From JBHJOF01 sp050330055 (GTDB lineage Bacteria > Pseudomonadota > Alphaproteobacteria > Kiloniellales > JAKSDN01): a stretch of 7,579 bases of DNA. The notes under the pieces are model-generated. The model worked only from the letters and a program-made list of their open reading frames with translations, was not told where the DNA came from and made no database searches. The number at the start of each line of letters is the position of its first letter. Position 1 is the stretch's first letter. The DNA is taken from contig JBHJOF010000081.1 in NCBI GenBank assembly GCA_050330055.1, positions 1 to 7,579 on the forward strand, read 5' to 3'. This document shows, piece by piece, positions 1 to 7,119 of this stretch. The translations under genes were made by a program, and so were the position numbers.

Positions 1-310
<310 letters not shown>

Positions 311-346
311 GGAAGGAGGCTCTCCGGTCAGTGTTTTCGAGTATGA

Positions 347-363
347 TTTATACACGTTTTATA
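347..363 (-). promoter_or_regulatory. Candidate promoter elements for the oxoprolinase gene
   Basis: On the minus strand two TATAAA hexamers occur at 363-358 and 352-347, exactly 11 bases apart, within the only strongly AT-rich stretch near this gene. Either could be a -10 element. The downstream one would place transcription start near 340, giving a leader of about 30 bases. I see no good -35 hexamer at the expected distance, so this rests on composition and position only. Confidence 0.3.
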
Positions 364-475
364 GATAATTTGTAGTGGAAAGAGTCGACTGCCGTCGCGG
401 CTGCAGCCGACCGCTTGGGGTCGAACGATAAGCACGCTAATCTCGCGTCATGAAAGGTTGCCGCCAGCCCCCCAC

Positions 476-506
476 TGTCACCCCCGGGCTTGACCCGGGG
501 GTCCAG
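476..506 (+). repeat. Palindromic CCCGGG repeat, left copy
   Basis: A 31-base unit begins TGTCA and ends TCCAG. It has a nine-pair stem (480-488 ACCCCCGGG with 494-502 CCCGGGGGT) around the loop CTTGA. It is the inverted counterpart of the unit at 564-594; the shared core is CCCGGGCTTGACCCGGG. This form is familiar as a dispersed intergenic repeat in GC-rich alphaproteobacteria and is often mis-called as short genes encoding 'DPRVKPGDD' peptides. Confidence 0.8.
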
Positions 507-563
507 GACGACGGCAGCGCATCGCAAGTATTTCAATTATATCAACGCACTGATGAAGCCGCT

Positions 564-594
564 CTGGATGCCCGGGTCAAGCCCGGGCATGACA
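564..594 (-). repeat. Palindromic CCCGGG repeat, right copy (inverted)
   Basis: A 31-base unit whose reverse complement begins TGTCA and ends TCCAG like the left copy. The stem is ATGCCCGGG (568-576) with CCCGGGCAT (582-590) around the loop TCAAG, nine pairs. Relative to the left copy the outer stem pairs differ (AT/GC in place of CC/GG), but pairing is kept on both sides. The two copies bound a 119-base unit, 476-594, that could itself fold as one long hairpin in RNA ahead of the DUF3750 gene. Confidence 0.8.
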
Positions 595-618
595 AACAAG
601 TGCATTGTTGTCCTGTGC

Positions 619-623
619 AAGGA
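619..623 (+). promoter_or_regulatory. Ribosome binding site that sets the DUF3750 start
   Basis: AAGGA lies five bases before ATG 629. The longer open frame from TTG 605 has no such site, so 629 is the likelier start. Confidence 0.6.
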
Positions 624-628
624 CTGTC

Positions 629-1384
629 ATGCGCGCCTATCTAAGCTGGCTGAGGCGCGGATTGGGGCTCCTGGTGCTGCTGTTTACCGGCCCGGCTGTG
701 GTGGCGATCGCCGGCATCGCCGACCTGCGGGCCGACTGGCGCACCGCCAACCGCGACGCGGTCGGCATCGCCCCCGATCCGGCCCTGGTGCGCGAGCCGG
801 TGCTGCAGGTCTATGGCGCCCGCGCCTTCGGCTGGCGCGGCGCCTTCGCGGTGCATACCTGGATCGCCGCCAAGCGGCGCGACGCGGCGGACTTCACGCT
901 CTACCAGGTGATCGGCTGGAACTACTGGCGCGGCGGCACGGCGCTTTCGATCCGCGCAGGCGAGCCCGACCGCCGCTGGTTCGGGTCCGAGCCGAAGCTC
1001 TATCTCGACCGCCGCGGCGACGACGTGGAAGCCCTGATCGACAAGCTCGAGACGGCGGTCGCAGGCTATCCATTCAAGCGCGAGTACCGCACCTGGCCGG
1101 GGCCGAACTCCAACACCTTCACCGCCTGGGTCGCCCGCCAAGTGCCCGAGCTGCGCCTGGAGCTGCCGCCGACCGCGATCGGCAAGGACTACCTGGGCAC
1201 GGGCTTGGGCAGTCTCTTTGCCTCGGCGCCGAGCGGTACCGGCTATCAGGTCTCGCTGTTCGGCGTGGCCGGCCTGCTGGTGGCGGCTGACGAGGGCCTG
1301 GAGGTCAACCTGCTCGGCCTCAGCTTCGGCCTCGACCCGCTCGATCTCGCCGTCAAGCTGCCGGGCATCGGGCGTCTGCCCTAG
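629..1384 (+). CDS. DUF3750 family membrane-anchored protein
   Basis: A 251-residue protein of a conserved but uncharacterised family. Residues 11-31 (GLGLLVLLFTGPAVVAIAGI and neighbours) form one N-terminal hydrophobic segment behind a basic start (MRAYLSWLRR), so it is probably an inner-membrane anchor or uncleaved signal with the rest in the periplasm. The soluble part holds the blocks that led me to DUF3750: V-x-x-Y-G-A-R...VHTWIA (residues 61-80), ending in the WPGPNSNTF block (156-164) and then LPPTAIGKDYLG (179-190). These carry conserved His, Asn and Asp residues, but no catalytic mechanism is known to me. The start at 629 is chosen by the AAGGA site. The last ten codons overlap the 3' end of the convergent acetyltransferase gene. 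Function unknown; I assign the family from memory of its conserved blocks. Confidence 0.8.
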   Translation: MRAYLSWLRRGLGLLVLLFTGPAVVAIAGIADLRADWRTANRDAVGIAPDPALVREPVLQVYGARAFGWRGAFAVHTWIAAKRRDAADFTLYQVIGWNYWRGGTALSIRAGEPDRRWFGSEPKLYLDRRGDDVEALIDKLETAVAGYPFKREYRTWPGPNSNTFTAWVARQVPELRLELPPTAIGKDYLGTGLGSLFASAPSGTGYQVSLFGVAGLLVAADEGLEVNLLGLSFGLDPLDLAVKLPGIGRLP

Positions 1385-1970
1385 GCGGCTCGGTCCTGCT
1401 GGCAGGCCTCTGCGGGGCCGCCTCCGGTACCAGGGGACGCCATTGCTCGACCAGGGTGCCGAGCAGCGCGCCGCCCTCGCCGAAGGCTTCCTCCCACAGC
1501 GAGAGGTAACTGGGCGGCGGCACCTCGACCGCGCCCTCGCGCAGTCCGTCGACGTAGGTAAGCTGGCCGCGCAGCCGGCGCACGATGCGCTGCATGCGGG
1601 CGTTCTCCAGCAGGCAGACCATCTTGATCCGGGCCACGGCCCGGTTCTGCGCCGCCAGCAGGGCACGGCGGCAGAGCTCGGTGCCGATGCCGCGGTCCTG
1701 CCAGTCGGGCTCGACCGTGACCGCCAGCTCGGCCTCGCGCGGCCAACCCACGTCAAGCGGAACGAGCTGCACCGCGGCGCGCAGCACGCCGTCCTCGAAC
1801 CAGCCGAGGAGGATGCCCTCGAGCCAGTCTATGCCGTTGCAATAACGCTCAATCGCCTCGTCGCTTAAGCCGCCGCAGAAGCGGTCATGGCGCGAATCGG
1901 GGTCGAGCCGCTTGAGATGGGCAAGAAGGGTTTCGCGTTCGGTCGGCAAGAGCCGACGGATCAGGGACAT
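1353..1970 (-). CDS. GNAT family N-acetyltransferase
   Basis: A 205-residue cytoplasmic protein with a single GNAT domain. The acetyl-CoA pyrophosphate-binding motif A is seen as AVTVEPDWQDRGIGTEL (residues 83-99), with QDRGIG fitting Q/R-x-x-G-x-G. It is followed by an amphipathic helix and the motif B region VCLLENARMQRIVRRLRG (118-135). The N-terminus (LAHLKRLDPDSRHDRFCG) resembles the group of GNAT proteins with an 'L-D-P-x-S-R-x-x-R-F' lead. The acceptor substrate cannot be predicted. The tail after residue 183 is proline-rich and poorly conserved in appearance; its last codons run antisense through the end of the DUF3750 gene. The ATG at 1970 has no strong ribosome binding site (GGGAAA only). 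It is divergent from djlA and likely read from the 1971-2285 gap. Confidence 0.87.
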   Translation of the reverse strand: MSLIRRLLPTERETLLAHLKRLDPDSRHDRFCGGLSDEAIERYCNGIDWLEGILLGWFEDGVLRAAVQLVPLDVGWPREAELAVTVEPDWQDRGIGTELCRRALLAAQNRAVARIKMVCLLENARMQRIVRRLRGQLTYVDGLREGAVEVPPPSYLSLWEEAFGEGGALLGTLVEQWRPLVPEAAPQRPASRTEPPRADARCPAA

Positions 1971-2009
1971 GACGGTTTCCCAAGCAATCGACGAACCGTT
2001 GCAACGCCC

Positions 2010-2023
2010 CTGGGCGCGCCCAG
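2010..2023. promoter_or_regulatory. 14-base perfect palindrome
   Basis: CTGGGCG followed directly by CGCCCAG, with no loop. It could be an operator half of the divergent control region, but GC-rich palindromes of this size can arise by chance in such a genome. Confidence 0.3.
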
Positions 2024-2044
2024 CCGTGTTGTCAGCTGGTGGCC

Positions 2045-2065
2045 GGTCACTTGTGTGCCGTGACC
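2045..2065. promoter_or_regulatory. Inverted repeat GGTCAC-N9-GTGACC
   Basis: Two perfect six-base arms (2045-2050 and 2060-2065) separated by nine bases. It ends ten bases before the larger palindrome at 2076. The spacing puts the arm centres 15 bases apart. It may be a protein binding site; no regulator is recognised. Confidence 0.3.
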
Positions 2066-2075
2066 TTTCCCGCTA

Positions 2076-2096
2076 TTTTGTTGCAGTGCAGCAAAA
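2076..2096. promoter_or_regulatory. 21-base palindrome resembling a PhaR operator
   Basis: The arms TTTTGTTGCA (2076-2085) and TGCAGCAAAA (2087-2096) pair at nine of ten positions around a central G. The TGC...GCA core with flanking TTG/CAA resembles sites bound by PhaR, the repressor of phasin and polyhydroxyalkanoate genes in alphaproteobacteria (known sites are built on TGC/GCA dyads). No phasin or PHA gene lies in the window, so the regulator assignment is an inference from sequence shape. Confidence 0.45.
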
Positions 2097-2239
2097 GTTC
2101 AAGTGGGACGGGCGGAACTTCCTTTCCTTGTGGGGGCTTAGCCGGCAACAAGCGGTCGGTTTCGGCCGCCCCCTTGCCGCCCGTCCGGCAACATGGAATA
2201 AGCAGAGCCTCGGTCCAGAACGTAGTCCTCCGGCGCAGC

Positions 2240-2256
2240 CCCGGGCCTGTCCCGGG
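2240..2256 (+). repeat. Solitary degenerate copy of the CCCGGG repeat core
   Basis: CCCGGG (2240-2245), loop CCTGT, CCCGGG (2251-2256) can form a six-pair hairpin. The 17 bases match the core of the 476-506 repeat (CCCGGGCTTGACCCGGG) at 15 positions. It lies 29 bases before the djlA start, so it would be in that transcript's leader if transcription begins upstream. The flanks do not match the TGTCA/TCCAG ends, so kinship is uncertain. Confidence 0.4.
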
Positions 2257-2285
2257 CGCCACTCGGCCAGCACGAACGGATCCGC

Positions 2286-3044
2286 ATGAGCATCTGGGGC
2301 AAGATCGTGGGCGGCGCCGCCGGCTTCGCGCTGGGCGGTCCGATCGGCGCCCTGCTCGGCGCCGTGGCCGGCCATGCCGTCGACAAGATGGCGGACAGCG
2401 CCGCCCCGGCGGCTGCTCCCGGTGGCTCTGAAGGCCAACTCCAGGACGGCACCAAGCAGATCGCCTTCACCATCGGCGTCATCGTGCTCGGCGCCAAGCT
2501 GGCCAAGGCCGACGGCCGGGTGACGCGCGACGAGGTCAGCGCCTTCAAGCAGGTCTTCCACATCCCGCCCGATGAAGCCAAGAACGTCGGCCGGCTGTTC
2601 GACCAGGCGCGCAAGGCGGCGCACGGCTTCGAGCCCTATGCGCGGCAGGTCGGCCGCCTGTTCCAGGACAACCCGGCGGTGCTGGAGGAGCTGGTCGACG
2701 GCCTGTTCCACATCGCCCGCGCCGACGGCAAGGTGACGCGGGAAGAGATCGAATACCTGCGCAGGGTGGCCGAGATCTTCGGCTTCAACGACGAGGAGTG
2801 GCAGCGCATCCGCGCCGCCAACGTCGCGCCGGACGAGGCCGACCCCTACAGCATCCTGGGCGTGGCGCGCACCGACGACGAGGCCAGGATCAAGGCCGCC
2901 TACCGGCGGCTGGTGGTGGAAAACCACCCGGACAAGCTGATGGCCGAGGGCCTGCCGCAGGAGTTCGTGGAGCTGGCCAACCAGAAGCTGGCCACCATCA
3001 ACGCGGCCTACGATCAGATCCGCAAGGAGCGCGGGCTGAGCTGA
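2286..3044 (+). CDS. djlA: DjlA-type co-chaperone (TerB domain plus C-terminal J domain)
   Basis: A 252-residue protein. Residues 9-30 form a glycine-zipper-like hydrophobic segment (GGAAGFALGGPIGALLGAVAG) that probably sits in or on the inner membrane. Residues about 58-178 are an all-helical TerB domain with two copies of an acidic loop motif, ADGRVTRDE (75-83) and ADGKVTREE (146-154), which is the usual internal repeat of this fold. Residues about 186-250 are a J domain (DPYSILGV..., then HPD at 214-216), the motif that stimulates the ATPase of DnaK. The architecture matches DjlA, a membrane-tethered DnaK partner linked in enterobacteria to envelope stress. The ATG at 2286 is preceded by only a weak ACGGA site five bases away. 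The stop lies two bases before uup, suggesting co-transcription. Confidence 0.88.
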   Translation: MSIWGKIVGGAAGFALGGPIGALLGAVAGHAVDKMADSAAPAAAPGGSEGQLQDGTKQIAFTIGVIVLGAKLAKADGRVTRDEVSAFKQVFHIPPDEAKNVGRLFDQARKAAHGFEPYARQVGRLFQDNPAVLEELVDGLFHIARADGKVTREEIEYLRRVAEIFGFNDEEWQRIRAANVAPDEADPYSILGVARTDDEARIKAAYRRLVVENHPDKLMAEGLPQEFVELANQKLATINAAYDQIRKERGLS

Positions 3045-3046
3045 TC

Positions 3047-4923
<1,877 letters not shown>

Positions 4924-4927
<4 letters not shown>

Positions 4928-5811
4928 GTCTGTCCGTTCATCCGCTGCATCTGCTGCTGTTCGTCTTCGTCATGGTGATCTGGGGTCTCAACTTCGTGGC
5001 CGCCAAGATCGGGCTGGCGCAGCTGCCGCCCCTGCTGCTGATGACGCTGCGCTTTGGGCTCTTCGCCCTCCTCGCCGGGCCCTTCGTCAAGTGGCCGCGC
5101 GATCGCTGGCGGCCGATCCTGGCGATCTCCTTTACGCTGGGCTTCCTGCACTTCGCGCTGATGTTCACCGGGCTCGCCGGGATCGATGCGGCCACGGCGG
5201 CGATCGCCATCCAGCTGCAGGTCGCCTTCGCGGCGCTTTTGGCCGCGATCTTCTTTAACGACAGGATCGGCTGGCGCCGCGCCGTCGGCCTCGGCATCTC
5301 GTTCCTCGGCGTGGCGCTGATCGCCGGCGAGCCGCGCTTCCAGGGCAACTACCTGGCGCTCGGCCTGGTGATCTCGGCCTCCTTCGTCTGGTCGGTCGCC
5401 AACATCCAGATCAAGAAGCTGGGAACGATCGACGGACTGACCTTGAACGCCTGGGTCGCCATCTTCGCCACGCCCCAGCTCTTCCTGGCCTCGCTGGTTC
5501 TCGAGGACGGCCAGATGGCGGCGCTTGCCGCCGCCGACTGGCAGGCCTATGCCTCGATCCTTTACCAGGTCGTTCTGGTGCTCGGCGTCGGCTACGGCAT
5601 CTGGTACTGGCTGCTGCGCCAGTACGACGTCAACCAGGCCATGCCCTTCACCCTGCTGGTGCCGGTGATCGGCGTCGCCGCCGGCGTCTTCGGCCTGGGC
5701 GAGGCCCTGACCCCCTATCTCATCGTCGGCGGCTTGCTGACCGTCTGCGGCGTCACCATCATCGTGCTGCGCCGGCCGCGGGTCGCCGCGCCCGAGGCGG
5801 AGCGGCTGTAG
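4924..5811 (+). CDS. EamA/DMT family transporter
   Basis: A 295-residue inner-membrane protein with about ten hydrophobic helices arranged as two EamA repeats (about residues 10-136 and 146-283), the usual size for drug/metabolite transporters. The opening WGLNFVAAKIGLAQLPPLLL (20-39), the mid-protein NIQIKK (160-165), GYGIWYWLLRQY (223-234) and FTLLVPVIGV (242-251) recall E. coli EamA (YdeD), which exports O-acetylserine and cysteine. That substrate is an inference from resemblance; many relatives carry other amino acids or metabolites. The ATG at 4924 shares four bases with the uup stop (ATGA), so translation is probably coupled and the gene belongs to the djlA-uup unit. No clear terminator follows. 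Confidence 0.92.
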
Positions 5812-5844
5812 GCGCGGCTCCCAACGCCGTTCTGCGTCCGGAAA

Positions 5845-5873
5845 TTGACCTCGGGAGACGCCTCTGGTACCAA
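5845..5873 (+). promoter_or_regulatory. Possible promoter for the methyltransferase remnant
   Basis: TTGACC (5845-5850), five of six to the -35 consensus, is followed after 17 bases by TACCAA (5868-5873), only three of six to the -10 consensus. Transcription would start at about 5880, on top of ATG 5879. That would make the message leaderless and would fit the absence of a ribosome binding site close to that ATG. Weak on its own. Confidence 0.25.
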
Positions 5874-5878
5874 GCGTC

Positions 5879-6517
5879 ATGCGTATCGTGACCGGAAAGA
5901 CAGCCCGCGAGATGTCGGCGCGCGAGTTCGCCGCCGTTCGTCATCGCTGAGACTAACTCCACCTTGACATAGGTGCGGGTGACGGCCGCTTCGTGTTCGA
6001 GGCGGCGAGGTCCAATTCGGATACCCTCTTCGTCGCCGTCGATCCGGTCGCCGACCAGATGGCGGTGGCTGCGCGCAAGGCGGTTCGGCAAAGGCTGGCC
6101 AACGTTCTCTTCGTTCAGGCCGCCGTCGGGCGGCTGCCGCCGGAGCTGGACGGGCTGGCGGACAGGATCACCATCAACTTTCCCTGGGGATCGTTGCTGA
6201 AGGCCCTCGCAGTGCCCGATGCAGCGCTGCTCTCGGCAATCGCCCGCCTTGGCCGGCCCGGCGCGGCTCTGACCGCGCTGATCAACGTCTCCGTGTTCGA
6301 TGATGCGGCCTACTGCGCCAGGCAAGGTCTTCCTTGCCCGCCGGTATTCGCAGATGGCGAAACGACGCGCTGGACCTACGGCCAGTCAGGCCTGGACGTG
6401 ACCAGGATTGTTCAGGATGCCGAAGTGCTTCCCGTTAGAACGACCTGGGGTCGGAAGCTGACCAGGGGCACAAGGCGCCGGGTACTCCAGCTTGAGGCCG
6501 GCATTGGCAGCCGATAG
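5879..6517 (+). pseudogene. KamB/NpmA-type 16S rRNA (adenine-1408-N1) methyltransferase, interrupted by two in-frame stops
   Basis: Reading from ATG 5879 gives MRIVTGKTAREMSAREFAAV (1-20), RHR, then TGA (5948-5950), D, TAA (5954-5956), then an open frame to TAG 6515-6517. Ignoring the stops it is 212 codons, the normal size of the family (about 210-220). Downstream are the SAM motif I LHLDIGAGDGRF (27-38), the acidic end of motif II VAVDP (52-56), NFPWGSLL (100-107) with W103, and TTWGRKL (188-194) with W190. From memory, these tryptophans correspond to the pair in KamB/NpmA that hold the flipped A1408. Family members methylate assembled 30S subunits and give resistance to many aminoglycosides. 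The first possible restart, GTG 5993, falls after motif I and would yield a 174-residue protein without the cofactor loop. Codon use (several AGG, AGA, TCA, ACA) is looser than in neighbours, hinting at transfer or relaxed selection. Confidence 0.85.
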
Positions 6518-6531
6518 CCTTTGGGGCTCAC

Positions 6532-6538
6532 AAGGAGG
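6532..6538 (+). promoter_or_regulatory. Strong Shine-Dalgarno for the cysteine hydrolase
   Basis: AAGGAGG lies six bases before ATG 6545. It rules out the in-frame TTG at 6521, which sits upstream of it. This is the best ribosome binding site in the window. Confidence 0.85.
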
Positions 6539-6544
6539 CTGCCC

Positions 6545-7108
6545 ATGGTGCGCCTTTCACAGACCGCCGTCCTGATCCCGATCGACGTTCAGCAGGCCTT
6601 CGACGAGCCCTCGTGGGGCGCGCGCAACAACCCCGCGATGGAGGCGAATGGTCTCCGGCTGCTGGACGCCTGGCGCGCCAGCGGCCGCCGCATCGTTCAC
6701 GTCAAGCACAACTCGGTCGAGCCGGGCTCGACCTTGCGGCCGGGACGGCCGGGCAACGGCTTCAAGCCGGGGTTCGCGCCGCAGGGCCAGGAGCCCTTGG
6801 TCGAGAAGACGGTGAACAGCGCCTTCATCGGCACCGATCTCCAGGCCCGGCTCGAGGGCGCCGGCCACCGCCAGCTCGTCTTCTTCGGCATCACCAGCGA
6901 CATGTGCGTTTCGACCAGCGTGCGCATGGCGGCCAACCTGGGCTTCGAGGCTTATGTGGCCGGCGACGCCTGCGCCACCTTCGGCCAGGTCGCGCCGGAC
7001 GGCGCGGCGGTCGACGCCGAGACCATCCACCGCGTGCATCTGACCACGCTCAACACCGAATTCGCCAAGGTGCTGAATACGGATGAGGTGATCGCCCGCC
7101 TCGACTAG
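6545..7108 (+). CDS. Cysteine hydrolase, isochorismatase-like fold
   Basis: A 187-residue cytoplasmic enzyme. The Asp-Lys-Cys triad of the family is visible: D14 in VLIPIDVQQAF (9-19), K88 in LVEKTVNSAFIGTDL (85-99), and C121 in GITSDMCVSTSVR (115-127), preceded by the region of the usual cis-peptide. The C-terminal AETIHRVHLTTLNTEFAKV (158-176) is the standard closing helix. Relatives hydrolyse isochorismate, nicotinamide, N-carbamoylsarcosine or ureides through a thioester. The IPIDVQQAFDEPSWG opening matches the large unassigned 'cysteine hydrolase family protein' group, so no substrate is proposed. The ATG follows a perfect AAGGAGG. It starts 27 bases after the methyltransferase remnant, and the amidase follows 11 bases after its stop, suggesting an operon. 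Confidence 0.92.
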   Translation: MVRLSQTAVLIPIDVQQAFDEPSWGARNNPAMEANGLRLLDAWRASGRRIVHVKHNSVEPGSTLRPGRPGNGFKPGFAPQGQEPLVEKTVNSAFIGTDLQARLEGAGHRQLVFFGITSDMCVSTSVRMAANLGFEAYVAGDACATFGQVAPDGAAVDAETIHRVHLTTLNTEFAKVLNTDEVIARLD

Positions 7109-7119
7109 TATGCCGCGCC

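Larger units (their letters stand above)
311..628. other. Divergent intergenic region with AT-rich island and repeat pair
   Basis: The 318 bases between the oxoprolinase and DUF3750 starts hold no convincing gene. They contain an AT-rich island at about 341-380, a GC-rich stretch at 381-475 with no recognised feature, and a pair of inverted palindromic repeats at 476-506 and 564-594 separated by an AT-rich core (about 525-545). Short open frames here translate to 'DPRVKPG'- and 'DARVKPG'-type peptides. These are products of the repeat, not proteins. Confidence 0.7.
1971..2285. other. Divergent intergenic region rich in dyad symmetry
   Basis: The 315 bases between the acetyltransferase and djlA starts contain no supported gene. 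In order they hold a 14-base perfect palindrome (2010-2023), a 6+6 inverted repeat (2045-2065), a 21-base near-perfect palindrome (2076-2096) and a 6+6 CCCGGG hairpin (2240-2256). Promoters for both flanking genes should lie here, but I could not pick convincing -35/-10 pairs. Confidence 0.65.

Noticed and set aside
341..353. GTAT-N5-ATAC dyad as an operator
   Set aside because: Four-base arms in AT-rich sequence are expected by chance.
348..644. Short open frames on both strands encoding 'DPRVKPGGD' and 'DARVKPGHD' peptides
   Set aside because: These are translations of the palindromic CCCGGG repeats, a common source of false gene calls; no ribosome site or protein-like composition elsewhere.
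641..1756. Long minus-strand open frame of 371 codons across the DUF3750 gene and the acetyltransferase
   Set aside because: Antisense or out of frame with two well-supported genes; arginine/alanine-rich composition typical of GC-rich shadow frames.
1972..1999. ACGGTT/AACCGT inverted repeat just before the acetyltransferase start, as a translation-control hairpin
   Set aside because: Six pairs around a 16-base loop is weak and can easily be chance; no supporting second feature.
5799..5821. GGAGC...GCTCC hairpin at the end of eamA as a terminator
   Set aside because: Only five pairs with a long loop and no T-run follows.
5948..5956. Stop-codon recoding (selenocysteine or reassigned TAA/TGA) in the methyltransferase
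   Set aside because: TGA ends djlA, uup and the acetyltransferase in this window, two different stops would both need recoding, and family members have no selenocysteine at these positions.
5944..5974. Programmed frameshift to bypass the two stops
   Set aside because: Both alternative frames give unrelated residues and end within a few codons (TAG 5970-5972 in one, TGA 5965-5967 in the other). The original frame resumes the family sequence with no gap, so two compensating shifts would be needed.
6521..6544. TTG 6521 as the cysteine hydrolase start
   Set aside because: It lies upstream of the perfect AAGGAGG, which points to ATG 6545, and adds residues not seen in the family.
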